Source of the DNA: Gordonia liuliyuniae
Lineage (GTDB): Bacteria; Actinomycetota; Actinomycetes; Mycobacteriales; Mycobacteriaceae
Length of the DNA: 64,000 nt
Direction of reading: 5' to 3'
NCBI RefSeq assembly: GCF_021739025.1
Contig: NZ_JAKKOT010000003.1
Span: 620,001 to 684,000, forward strand
This document shows, piece by piece, positions 15,260 to 23,298 of this stretch; within the stretch, counting starts at the first letter, position 1; the number at the start of each line of letters is the position of its first letter. Below the pieces are notes generated by a model. The model searched no databases, had not been told where the DNA came from, and saw nothing but the letters and a program-made list of their open reading frames with translations. Both the position numbers and the translations under genes were made by a program.

Positions 15260-16330
15260 TCACTGCCGCGGATCGATGAGCACCTTCCCGGACGAGTCTG
15301 CGGTCGCTGCGGCGAACGCTGCCGCCACGTCGTCGATTGGGACGGTCCGGGAGACGATCTCGGCGGTGGGGATTCCACCGTCGGTCGCGATCGCCAGCGC
15401 TGTGGCGACGTCGGCCTCGGTGTACGCCGCACAGCCCTGCACCCGGATCTCCCAGTCCTGCACGACCGGCATCGGGAGCGATGCTTCCCGTGCGGGGACG
15501 CCGACCACGAGGACTGTTCCGGCCCGTCGAAGGAGGCCGACCGCCTGATTGAGCGATCCTTGGGACGCGACACAGTCGAGGACCACGTCGGCCGGTCCGC
15601 CCAGCGCACTCCGCAATTGGTTGTCGACGTCTGCGGCGCAGGCACTGACGCCTGCGGCGGCACCGACCCGGACGGCACGGTCGAGCTTGCCCCGATCCAT
15701 ATCGGTGACGACGACTCGGTCTGCGCCTGCGCGTGCCGCGGCTACGACCGCCAAGACCCCGATTGTTCCCGCGCCGAGGACGACGACGCGGGCGCCGGTG
15801 AGGTCGCCCGCGATCCGGACCGCGTGCACCGGCGTCGCGAGACACTCGACGAGGACCGCGGTCGCGTCGTCCACGTGGTCGGGGACGGGAAACAGATTCT
15901 GTTCCGGGGCGACGAAGTACTCGGCCAGCGCGCCGGCCCAATGCCGCGAGACGTCGCAGCCGATCCACGACAGCCGCTCGCACGCATTGCTGCGGGCGGC
16001 CAGACAGTTCAGACACTGCCCGCACGCCACATTCGGTTTGAGAAGAACGCGCTGCCCCACGGTGAGGTCCGAGACGGACGCGCCGAGCGCGGTGACGACG
16101 CCTACTGCTTCGTGGCCGGGCGCGTAGTCGCTGTCAAGGAACGGGTGGTGGCCGGCGAGCGCATGCGTGTCCGAGCCGCAGATCCCGACGAGGGAACTGC
16201 GCACAAGTACTTGTTCGGGCTCGGGGGCGGGCACCGGTCGTTGCTCGACCACGACGTCGCGGGTGGGCCGGACCAGTGCACCGCGCATCGTCGCGCGCGC
16301 AGGAATGTCACGGTCGGAAGTGGTCGCCAT
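15260..16330 (-). CDS. zinc-dependent medium-chain alcohol dehydrogenase
   Basis: A protein of 356 residues from ATG 16330 (GTG 16336 is possible). The N-terminal GroES-like domain has the catalytic-zinc set (GICGSDTH, GHEAVGVV, VECLATP) and a structural-zinc loop with Cys at CGQCLNC and ACERL. A Rossmann domain follows (VVVLGAGTIGVLAV). The family oxidises alcohols or polyols with NAD(P)+. The substrate cannot be read from sequence; the sorbitol/threonine dehydrogenase type is the nearest. It is a single-gene unit convergent with M23. Confidence 0.85.
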   Translation of the reverse strand: MATTSDRDIPARATMRGALVRPTRDVVVEQRPVPAPEPEQVLVRSSLVGICGSDTHALAGHHPFLDSDYAPGHEAVGVVTALGASVSDLTVGQRVLLKPNVACGQCLNCLAARSNACERLSWIGCDVSRHWAGALAEYFVAPEQNLFPVPDHVDDATAVLVECLATPVHAVRIAGDLTGARVVVLGAGTIGVLAVVAAARAGADRVVVTDMDRGKLDRAVRVGAAAGVSACAADVDNQLRSALGGPADVVLDCVASQGSLNQAVGLLRRAGTVLVVGVPAREASLPMPVVQDWEIRVQGCAAYTEADVATALAIATDGGIPTAEIVSRTVPIDDVAAAFAAATADSSGKVLIDPRQ

Positions 16331-16416
16331 CGTCACAGACTATCGACTGCCGCCACCCGGTTCGGTCCGGTCGGAGGACGATCGAGCCGATGAGCGCGAG
16401 TGTCCACTACTCATCC

Positions 16417-16989
16417 TCAGCTCCGCTCCGTGTCGTCGGGCCACCCGTCGAAGAGTGCGTCCTGCTGGGCGTCGGGGTCGAAGGTGTTGTGGCGGAATCG
16501 GATCGCTCGCCCGATCCAACTGTCGTCGGGGCCGGATGAGTCTCCTGATCCCCAGTGGATGGTGCGACTGAGTGCAGCAGCCTGTTCCGGCGACGTGGCG
16601 CGGACGGCGAGCTCGTAGGTGGGGTTCGCGTCCACGTCGTTCGAGGGCAGTCGGATCACGTCGTCGATCACGCCGACGGTGCATCGCCCGTCTGCGAACC
16701 GGGCTTCGGTGAGCCGGTAGGTGGTGACGGCATTGAGGGCGACCCCGACAAGTAGTACCCCCAGGCTCGATCCGTACAGCCAGTAGAAGACCTCAAGCCG
16801 GTCGATGCCGTCGATCCAGAACCAGATGCCGAGCCCGATGCCGACCGGGATCGCCACGACGAACGCCACGAAGCCGACGAGGAGAATCACCACGGACAGG
16901 TCGTCCCGCCGCGACCACTGACGTATCCGTGCCCGCGTCTGTGGGGTCCGTGCGTGACTCAGCCACTCCGCGGTCTGCCGATTGATCAT
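16417..16989 (-). CDS. two-TM membrane protein of unknown function
   Basis: A protein of 190 residues starting at ATG 16989. A basic N terminus precedes two hydrophobic segments (~34-58 LSVVILLVGFVAFVVAIPVG, ~68-90). The C-terminal ~100 residues are soluble (GVIDDVIRLPSNDVDANPTY, FRHNTFDPDAQQDALFDG). Its start overlaps the stop of the 52-residue gene upstream, so the two form an operon. No family is recognised. Confidence 0.65.
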   Translation of the reverse strand: MINRQTAEWLSHARTPQTRARIRQWSRRDDLSVVILLVGFVAFVVAIPVGIGLGIWFWIDGIDRLEVFYWLYGSSLGVLLVGVALNAVTTYRLTEARFADGRCTVGVIDDVIRLPSNDVDANPTYELAVRATSPEQAAALSRTIHWGSGDSSGPDDSWIGRAIRFRHNTFDPDAQQDALFDGWPDDTERS

Positions 16990-17144
16990 TGCTGCCCCCG
17001 TACCGGGAGCGAGGGCTCGCTTCGCGCGGCCTTGCGTCGGAGCTCGAAGATCCGCTCGTTCTGCGCGTCCACGTCCTTGATGAGACTCAGGCGGAAAGCC
17101 AACGGATCGCCGGGCAACGCGCTCGTGGGCGTCTCCTGCTGCAA
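16986..17144 (-). CDS. small 52-residue protein preceding the membrane gene
   Basis: The start is TTG 17144, with an ideal AGGAGG eight bases upstream (17158-17153) and an in-frame stop just before it. The stop (16988-16986) overlaps the ATG of the next gene (ATGA). The protein is soluble, with a helical centre (AFRLSLIKDVDAQNERIFEL) and a basic region (RRKAARSEP). Strong initiation signals and coupling support a real gene that a length cutoff would miss. The function is unknown. Confidence 0.6.
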   Translation of the reverse strand: MQQETPTSALPGDPLAFRLSLIKDVDAQNERIFELRRKAARSEPSLPVRGQQ

Positions 17145-17301
17145 ATCCTCGCCCTCCTGTCGGTTCGTGACGGGCTATCAGTCAGTTACGAGGTCTGCGA
17201 GGCCCGTCTGGTTAGCGCATTCTCCCACGACTGCTCCAGGTGGGCGGATCTTCGCGGTGGAATCGGCGGCAGACCCGCCGGTCAGCGCCTAGCGTCGTCG
17301 T

Positions 17302-17850
17302 ATGCGCCCACTGCGATATTCGATCAACACCACCCTCGACGGCTGCGTCGACCATCGCGAAGGCGTCCCTGAGCCGCAGATGCATAAGCACGCCGAACGG
17401 ATGATCGCCGAGGCCGACGCGCTGATTCTCGGCCGCACGACCTATCTCATGATGGAAGAGGGCTGGCGCGATCCGGATCAGGTGGCGGCGATGCCCGAAT
17501 GGATGCAGTCTTTCGCCACCGCCATTGGGGCGGCGAAGAAGTACGTCGTCTCCAGCGTGCTCACCGAGGTCGACTGGAATGCAGAGCTTCTGGGCGGGGA
17601 CCTACGTCAGGCCGTCACCGAACTCAAGAACCGGCCAGGAAACGGCCTGTACGTCGGCGGGGTGCAACTGCCGACGGCGTTGGCGCAGTGGGGATTGATC
17701 GACGAGTACCAGTTCCTCGTGCATCCGCGCGTGATCGGTCATGGACCTCGGCTGTTCGACGGCCTGGAGCAACCGATAGACCTCACGCTCGTCGGCCGTG
17801 AGGAGTTCCGTTCCGGAGCGATGGTCCTGCGCTATCGCGGCCGGGAGTAG
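17302..17850 (+). CDS. RibD C-terminal-domain / dihydrofolate reductase-like protein
   Basis: A protein of 182 residues from ATG 17302. The pattern RYSINTTLDGCVDH at the start, ADALILGRTTYLMMEEGW, GLYVGGVQLPTALAQWGLID and HPRVIGHGPRLFDG is that of single-domain RibD_C (YwjB/YyaP-type) reductases, which bind NADPH in a DHFR-like fold. The substrate is unknown. The gene ends 19 bases inside the convergent reductase gene, which belongs to the same superfamily. Confidence 0.8.
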   Translation: MRPLRYSINTTLDGCVDHREGVPEPQMHKHAERMIAEADALILGRTTYLMMEEGWRDPDQVAAMPEWMQSFATAIGAAKKYVVSSVLTEVDWNAELLGGDLRQAVTELKNRPGNGLYVGGVQLPTALAQWGLIDEYQFLVHPRVIGHGPRLFDGLEQPIDLTLVGREEFRSGAMVLRYRGRE

Positions 17851-18584
17851 CGCAGGAACAGCTCGTCGTCGTGCGCCCGCGCATGCCGCAGTGCGAAGCG
17901 GCGCGGGGACGGCAGTGCCGTGGCGGTGTTCGACAGCCGCGCGACGGGCAAAGCCTCCGCGGTGAGTTGCGGGGTGAGCGTGACGCACAACTCGTCCACC
18001 AGGTCGTCCTCGGTCAGGCGGTCGATCAGGGTCGGACCGCCCTCGCAGAGAATCCGGTGCATGCCCCGGGCCCGGAGCTCGGCGAGCGCCGCAGGCAGAT
18101 CCACTTCGTCGGCCCCCGCGACGATGAGGTCCACGTGATCGCGGACCGCGGTCGTCTCCGCGCGCCCGGAGGTGATCACGATCGGGCGTGGCATGCCGGC
18201 CGCGGAGGATGCGGCGAGCATCCGCTCGGGCAGTTCGCAGGACGCAGTGACGATGGCCATCGGCGGGGTAGCGGGTGCACCCGGCCGGACTCGCGAACGC
18301 AGTCCCTGCAGATCGTCGCTCAGCTCCACCGGACCGTACCTCTCGGCGCGGGCTGTGGCCCCGCCGACCAGTACGACGTCCGAGAGCGCTCTCAGCGCGT
18401 GGAACAGCGCGCGGTCGGTGTGCGACGAGAGTGGTCCGACGCGACCGCGGAAGCTCACCGCCCCATCAAGGCTCATCACCATGTTGGTGCGCAGACCGGG
18501 CGGTTGATCGGCATACGACTGCTCGGCGAAAGCGAGGACGTCGAACTCCGGCCCGCTGCTGCCGGGCACTACGGCGTTGTTCAC
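17832..18584 (-). CDS. pyrimidine reductase family protein (RibD_C)
   Basis: A protein of 250 residues. GTG 18584 overlaps the flavin-reductase stop (GTGA); the longer open frame upstream is a shadow. RibD_C features are RTNMVMSLDGAV, ALRALSDVVLVGGATARAER and RILCEGGPTLIDRLTEDDLV. Relatives include 5-amino-6-(5-phosphoribosylamino)uracil reductase, but stand-alone actinobacterial members have no proven substrate. Co-transcription with a flavin reductase suggests a flavin- or NADPH-linked role. Confidence 0.8.
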   Translation of the reverse strand: MNNAVVPGSSGPEFDVLAFAEQSYADQPPGLRTNMVMSLDGAVSFRGRVGPLSSHTDRALFHALRALSDVVLVGGATARAERYGPVELSDDLQGLRSRVRPGAPATPPMAIVTASCELPERMLAASSAAGMPRPIVITSGRAETTAVRDHVDLIVAGADEVDLPAALAELRARGMHRILCEGGPTLIDRLTEDDLVDELCVTLTPQLTAEALPVARLSNTATALPSPRRFALRHARAHDDELFLRYSRPR

Positions 18585-19102
18585 GCCGAATGTCCCGGTT
18601 CGATCGAATCGCCGATCGCCAGGCTCACCCACGCAGACAATTCGGGGTCCTGGTGTCGGACCTCGCCGGCGACCGGGGCGAGGAGGTAACCCGTGTGATC
18701 GCCGACGTCGATCCGGTCGATGACGCGCCCGACGAACCACACGCCGGCATCGGTGAGTACCGGCAGGTCGTGTGGGCCCTCCACCCACTGGCAGGCGGCG
18801 AACTTGTCGACCGAATCCCCGGTCTCGCCGCCGAAGAGCCGAGCCAACTCCGCGTGCTCACGCGCGATCAGGTGCACCGCGAGATGATTGGCATTCGCGG
18901 CGACCCCGTGGGTGTGGTTGGCGCGCGAGATTCCGACGAAGAACCGCGGCGGATCGATACTGGTCTGGGTGGCGAAGCCCACCAGACAACCGGACAGGCC
19001 GTCGGCCGAACGAGTCGTCACCACGTAGAGCGGGCGGTCGACCGCCACCAGCGCATCGAAGGCGCCGGTGGCGTCAGCGGTCTCGCTCACGTAGATCTCC
19101 AT
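18581..19102 (-). CDS. flavin reductase family protein
   Basis: A protein of 173 residues from ATG 19102. Motifs of the FMN-binding split-barrel flavin reductases are visible: RPLYVVTTRSADGLSGCLVG near the N terminus, DPPRFFVGISRANHT, and HLIAREHAELARLFGG. These enzymes use NAD(P)H to supply reduced FMN/FAD, often to a partner monooxygenase; none is adjacent. It is the first gene of a two-gene operon with the pyrimidine reductase-like gene. Confidence 0.82.
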   Translation of the reverse strand: MEIYVSETADATGAFDALVAVDRPLYVVTTRSADGLSGCLVGFATQTSIDPPRFFVGISRANHTHGVAANANHLAVHLIAREHAELARLFGGETGDSVDKFAACQWVEGPHDLPVLTDAGVWFVGRVIDRIDVGDHTGYLLAPVAGEVRHQDPELSAWVSLAIGDSIEPGHSA

Positions 19103-19179
19103 TCAATCAGGCGCACAGATCAGGTGTGCACGGATCGGGGGCGGACTCTGCGTACCCGCGGCGACCCGATTCCAAACGG

Positions 19180-20214
19180 TCAGCGACGCGCCCATGCCGA
19201 TAAGCGCTCCTCCGACCAGGTATTCACTATCCGGTCGGACTCGATGCCGTGCTGCACGGCCCGCTCGGCACCGAGCCGGCTGAACTCGAGTTGCCCCGGC
19301 GCGTGGGCGTCGGAGTCGACGGCGAACAGGCAGCCGAACTCGTGGGCCAGCGCCAGCAAGTCGTCGGGCGGGTCGACCCGTTCGGGACGCGAATTGATCT
19401 CGACCGCGGTGCCGTGCTCGGCGCACGCGCTGAACACGGCCGCGGCGTCGAAGGTCGACGGCGGACGCCCGCGGCCGGCGATCAGCCGACCTGTGCAGTG
19501 TCCGAGCACCTGCACGCGTGGATTGCTCACCGCTGCCACCAGCCGGGCAGTCATCGGGTCGTGGCTCATCCGCAGTTTCGAATGCAGTGACGCGGTCACC
19601 ACGTCGAGCCGATCGAGCATGTCCGGCGACTGATCCAGCGATCCGTCGTCGAGGATGTCCACTTCGATCCCGGACATCAGACGAAAGCCGTTGTCGTGCT
19701 CGCGGTTCCAGGTGTCGATGAGGTCGAGCTGGCGACTCAGGCGTTCCGCGCTGAGGCCGTTGGCCACCGTCAGGCGCGGCGAATGGTCGGTGATCGCCAA
19801 CCATTGGTAGTCCAGCGCCACTGCGGCGGCGGCCATCTCCGACAGCGGCGCGCCGCCGTCGCTCCAGTCGGTGTGCGCGTGCAGGTCGCCGCGCAGCAGG
19901 GGCGCGAGCGGTTCGCCGTCCGGCATCGGCGACGGCGCCTGCTGCAGTGTGTCGAGATAGCTCGGCAGCGCGCCGTCGACGGCCTCGGTGACCACCGCTG
20001 CGGTGACCTTGCCGATCCCCGGCAGCGCGGTGAGGGTGCCTGCGCGGCTGCGCTCCACGAGTTCGGCTGGGGCCAGCGCCGAGACCGTGGCCGAGGCCCG
20101 GCGGAAGGCCTCCACCCGATAAGTCTTCTGCCGGTCACGCTCGAGCAACCAGGCGATACGCGAGAGCGCGGTCACCGGATCCACCGGGCCTGTCACCGGC
20201 GCGAAGGCCTTCAT
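19180..20214 (-). CDS. PHP-domain phosphoesterase with N-terminal HhH domain
   Basis: A protein of 344 residues from ATG 20214, overlapping the stop of the MBL gene. Residues ~1-90 form a helix-hairpin-helix region like the N terminus of family X DNA polymerases (ALPGIGKVTAAVV). Residues ~108-335 form a PHP domain with its metal motifs: DLHAHTDWSDG, ITDHSPRL, GIEVDIL, HSKLR, LGHCTGR and DSDAHAPG. The polymerase core of PolX is absent. The enzyme is likely a metal-dependent nuclease or phosphatase. Confidence 0.82.
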   Translation of the reverse strand: MKAFAPVTGPVDPVTALSRIAWLLERDRQKTYRVEAFRRASATVSALAPAELVERSRAGTLTALPGIGKVTAAVVTEAVDGALPSYLDTLQQAPSPMPDGEPLAPLLRGDLHAHTDWSDGGAPLSEMAAAAVALDYQWLAITDHSPRLTVANGLSAERLSRQLDLIDTWNREHDNGFRLMSGIEVDILDDGSLDQSPDMLDRLDVVTASLHSKLRMSHDPMTARLVAAVSNPRVQVLGHCTGRLIAGRGRPPSTFDAAAVFSACAEHGTAVEINSRPERVDPPDDLLALAHEFGCLFAVDSDAHAPGQLEFSRLGAERAVQHGIESDRIVNTWSEERLSAWARR

Positions 20215-21044
20215 GACGGCTCCGGCTCGTCGGGATCGCGAATCTGATCGGTGACCCAGCCGATGTAGCGTTCGGCCGAGGCGCACACCGCCAGGCTCGC
20301 CCCGGAGTCGATCACGTCTCCGAAGGCGCCGTAGATCCGGTCGAAGGCCAGCGGTTCGACCGCGCCGACGATCTCGCGGACCAGCCTGGGGGAGAGCGGA
20401 ATCAAGTTCGGGTAGCTGCGCATGAACGACACGCTCGCGCGGTCGGCCCCGACCATCATGGTGTCGCCGGTGAGCAGCAGCCCCCGCCCGTCGGCTCCGG
20501 CGGCGACATGCAGTACACAGCTGCCGGGGAAGTGGCCGCCGCATCGCCGGAGCCGGACCCCTGGCGTGAGCTCCAGCGTCTCGCGCCAGAACGCGATCAC
20601 CGGATCGGGCCGGGTGATCCAGCGTCGGTCGAATTCATTGACGTAGACGGGCGCCCCGCCGAGCATGCGGCTCAACGACACGCTCGCCCCGATCAGATGC
20701 GGATGACTCGAGACGATCGCGCAGACCGGGCCGGCTGCCAGCAACTGCTCGACGAGAGCGGAGCCGATGAATCCGGGCGGCTCCCACAGGATGTTGCCGG
20801 CCGAAGTGTGCACGAGGAAGGTGCGCTGACCGATGCCCACGGCGGGATCGATGGCGAACTCGGAGAGGCCGGGTTCGGGCGTTCGGACGGCCACCGACCG
20901 GGTTTCGCCTGGATCGAGTTGCGCCCATCGCTGTCCCTCCGCGGGTACATACTGTCGTTCGTCGACGCAGATCAGACAGGCGACGGGCGTCGGCCCGGGC
21001 GGATACTCGTTGCCGCAGGTGACACAGGTCCAGGCCGCAGTCAT
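20211..21044 (-). CDS. metallo-beta-lactamase-fold hydrolase with zinc-ribbon N terminus
   Basis: A protein of 277 residues from ATG 21044. The N terminus has a CxxC...CxxC pair (WTCVTCGNEYPPG, ACLICVDE), probably a small zinc ribbon. The rest is an MBL-like fold (TFLVHTSAGNILWEPPG, HPHLIGASVSL, GGHFPGSCVL, LLTGDTMMV). The classical HxHxDH signature is reduced to HPH followed by LIG, so metal coordination is atypical. No Shine-Dalgarno is seen before its ATG; translation probably depends on the tiny ORF whose stop overlaps it. The PHP gene follows, also overlapping. Confidence 0.75.
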   Translation of the reverse strand: MTAAWTCVTCGNEYPPGPTPVACLICVDERQYVPAEGQRWAQLDPGETRSVAVRTPEPGLSEFAIDPAVGIGQRTFLVHTSAGNILWEPPGFIGSALVEQLLAAGPVCAIVSSHPHLIGASVSLSRMLGGAPVYVNEFDRRWITRPDPVIAFWRETLELTPGVRLRRCGGHFPGSCVLHVAAGADGRGLLLTGDTMMVGADRASVSFMRSYPNLIPLSPRLVREIVGAVEPLAFDRIYGAFGDVIDSGASLAVCASAERYIGWVTDQIRDPDEPEPS

Positions 21045-21130
21045 CGCGACAGACTCGCACTAGGCGCCGGGGAGGTGTGCCCCCAGTAGACGCCAGGGAT
21101 GGTGGCCGCGGGAGTGGTCGTCGTGCTCAT
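21041..21130 (-). CDS. 29-residue leader ORF coupled to the MBL gene
   Basis: ATG 21130 is preceded by a strong AAGGGGAGG. The peptide is MSTTTTPAATIPGVYWGHTS followed by a Pro/Ser tail. Its TGA overlaps the ATG of the MBL-fold gene (ATGA), which lacks its own ribosome binding site. This arrangement argues that the ORF is translated and drives the downstream gene. Whether the peptide itself acts is unknown. Confidence 0.55.
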   Translation of the reverse strand: MSTTTTPAATIPGVYWGHTSPAPSASLSR

Positions 21131-21484
21131 CGCCTCCCCTTCACCAGCGCACTGCGATAGCCCAAACGCTACTCTTCGGGTGTTCATCGAGACGAAGATA
21201 TGTGGCTCAGTGACTACGGCTACGACAAGACTCTCCATGCATTCGACAAGGCCACCCGCACACCCGGTCGTCGACGCCCTCGCCTGCTGATCCTGTGTCA
21301 GCCGGCGGATCCGCGACCGCACCGTCAGCGAAGACTGACCCGCGGGCTGGGCTGAGGCGTTAAGGTTCCGCTACGGGATTAATCGGACAGGTCATCATTC
21401 GACGCCGCCGTTCACGGCATGCGGACGGGGTGCGTGCAGCCGTAGACGACACTCCCGCTGTCCTCGTACCGACCAGGAGGATCG
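21131..21484. other. divergent intergenic region before oleate hydratase
   Basis: This 354-base region should hold promoters for the MBL/PHP unit (-) and for oleate hydratase (+). An ideal AGGAGG (21475-21480) precedes the hydratase ATG. A 51-codon plus-strand ORF at 21200-21355 (MWLSDYGYDKTLHAFDKATR...) is open but has only a weak ribosome binding site, so I do not call it a gene. Confidence 0.4.
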
Positions 21485-23254
21485 ATGCACTACAGCGCGG
21501 GAAACTATGAAGCCTTCGCCCGGCCGAGGAAGCCGGCGGGTGTCGACGAGAAGACCGCCTGGTTCGTCGGGGCAGGACTCGCCTCGATGGCTGGGGCGGC
21601 GTTCCTGATCCGCGACGGCCAGATGGCAGGCGACAAGATCTCCGTCTTCGAAGAACTCGATCTTCCCGGTGGCGCGCTCGACGGCATCAAAGAGCCTAAG
21701 AAGGGTTTCGTCATCCGCGGCGGCCGTGAGATGGAGAACCACTTCGAGTGCCTCTGGGATCTGTACCGCTCGATCCCGTCGATCGAGATCGACGGGGCGA
21801 GTGTCCTCGACGAGTTCTTCTGGCTCAACAACGACGATCCGAACTCTTCACTGCAGCGCGTCACGATGGATCAAGGGCAGGATGCGCACACGGACTTCAA
21901 GTTCGGGCTCAGCGACAAAGCACAGAAGGAGCTGACGAAGCTGTTCCTCGCCACCCGCGAGGAGATGGAGAACAAGCGCATCGACGAGGTGATGAGCGCA
22001 GAGTTTCTGGGCAGCAACTTCTGGCTGTACTGGCGAACCATGTTCGCCTTCGAGAACTGGCACAGCGCACTCGAGTTCAAGCTGTACCTGCATCGCTTCA
22101 TTCATCACATCAAGGGGCTGCCGGACCTGTCTGCGCTGAAGTTCACCAAATACAATCAGTACGAGTCGCTAGTCCTGCCGCTCTACCGCTGGCTGCTCGA
22201 TCAGGGCGTCCACTTCCAGTTCTCGACTACCGTCACCGACGTCGACTTCGACATCGACCAGACGCGCAAACAGGCCACCCGGATCCACTGGACGCACAAC
22301 GGCGAGGACGGCACCACCGAACTGGGCCCGAACGACCTGGCGTTCATGACGATCGGCTCGCTCACCGAGAACTCCGACGAGGGCGATCACCACACCCCGG
22401 CCACGCTCAACACCGGGCCCGCGCCCGCCTGGGACCTGTGGCGGACCATCGCCGCCAAGGACCCCGCGTTCGGGCGGCCCGATGTCTTCGCAGGCGACAT
22501 CGACGCGACCAAGTGGGAGTCGTGCACGGTGACCACGCTGGACAAGCGGATTCCGGAATACATTCAGAAGATATGTAAGCGCGACCCGTTCAGCGGCAAG
22601 GTGGTGACCGGCGGCATCGTGACCGCCAAGGATTCGAGCTGGCTGATGAGCTGGACGGTGAATCGCCAGCCGCATTTCAAGCAGCAGCCCGCCGACCAGA
22701 TCGTCGTCTGGGTCTACGCGCTGTTCTCCGACGTGGAGGGCGACTACGTGAAGAAGTCGATCTCCGCCTGCACCGGTGAGGAGATCACTCGCGAATGGCT
22801 GTACCACGTGGGGGTGCCGGAGGATCAGATCGACGAGCTCGCGGCCACCGGCGCCAAATCGGTGCCCTGCATGATGCCGTATGTCACGGCGTTCTTCATG
22901 CCGCGCCGGGCAGGTGACCGGCCCGCGGTGGTGCCCGAGGGGGCGTCGAACTTCGCCTTCATCGGCCAGTTCGCCGAAAGTGCAACGCGCGACTGTATTT
23001 TCACCACCGAGTACTCGGTGCGCACCCCGATGGAAGCGGTGTACACGCTGCTCGACATCGAGCGCGGCGTTCCCGAGGTGTACGGCTCAACCTACGACGT
23101 CCGCGAGCTGCTGAACGCCACCGCACGCCTGCGAGACGGGGAGGAGACCGAACTGCCCGGCCCACACTTCCTACGCGAGAAGCTGTATGACAAGTTCCAG
23201 AACAACGAGGTCGGCAAGTTGCTGACGGAGTACAAGATCATCGCCACACCCTGA
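21485..23254 (+). CDS. ohyA: oleate hydratase
   Basis: A protein of 589 residues from ATG 21485 with AGGAGG four bases upstream. The FAD-binding signature is at the N terminus (WFVGAGLASMAGAAFLI, then EELDLPGGALDGI). Conserved landmarks of the family are GGREMENHFECLWDLY, NDDPNSSLQRVT, FENWHSALEFK and GQFAES...CIFTTEYSVRT. The length matches family members (~560-650). The enzyme adds water to the cis-9 double bond of oleic acid to give 10-hydroxystearate (EC 4.2.1.53), a detoxification step for free fatty acids. It is a single-gene unit; the next gene is convergent. Confidence 0.95.
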   Translation: MHYSAGNYEAFARPRKPAGVDEKTAWFVGAGLASMAGAAFLIRDGQMAGDKISVFEELDLPGGALDGIKEPKKGFVIRGGREMENHFECLWDLYRSIPSIEIDGASVLDEFFWLNNDDPNSSLQRVTMDQGQDAHTDFKFGLSDKAQKELTKLFLATREEMENKRIDEVMSAEFLGSNFWLYWRTMFAFENWHSALEFKLYLHRFIHHIKGLPDLSALKFTKYNQYESLVLPLYRWLLDQGVHFQFSTTVTDVDFDIDQTRKQATRIHWTHNGEDGTTELGPNDLAFMTIGSLTENSDEGDHHTPATLNTGPAPAWDLWRTIAAKDPAFGRPDVFAGDIDATKWESCTVTTLDKRIPEYIQKICKRDPFSGKVVTGGIVTAKDSSWLMSWTVNRQPHFKQQPADQIVVWVYALFSDVEGDYVKKSISACTGEEITREWLYHVGVPEDQIDELAATGAKSVPCMMPYVTAFFMPRRAGDRPAVVPEGASNFAFIGQFAESATRDCIFTTEYSVRTPMEAVYTLLDIERGVPEVYGSTYDVRELLNATARLRDGEETELPGPHFLREKLYDKFQNNEVGKLLTEYKIIATP

Positions 23255-23298
23255 CACGTCGTACCTGGCGATCAGCGCGCCGTGCCCACCGTGCCGAC

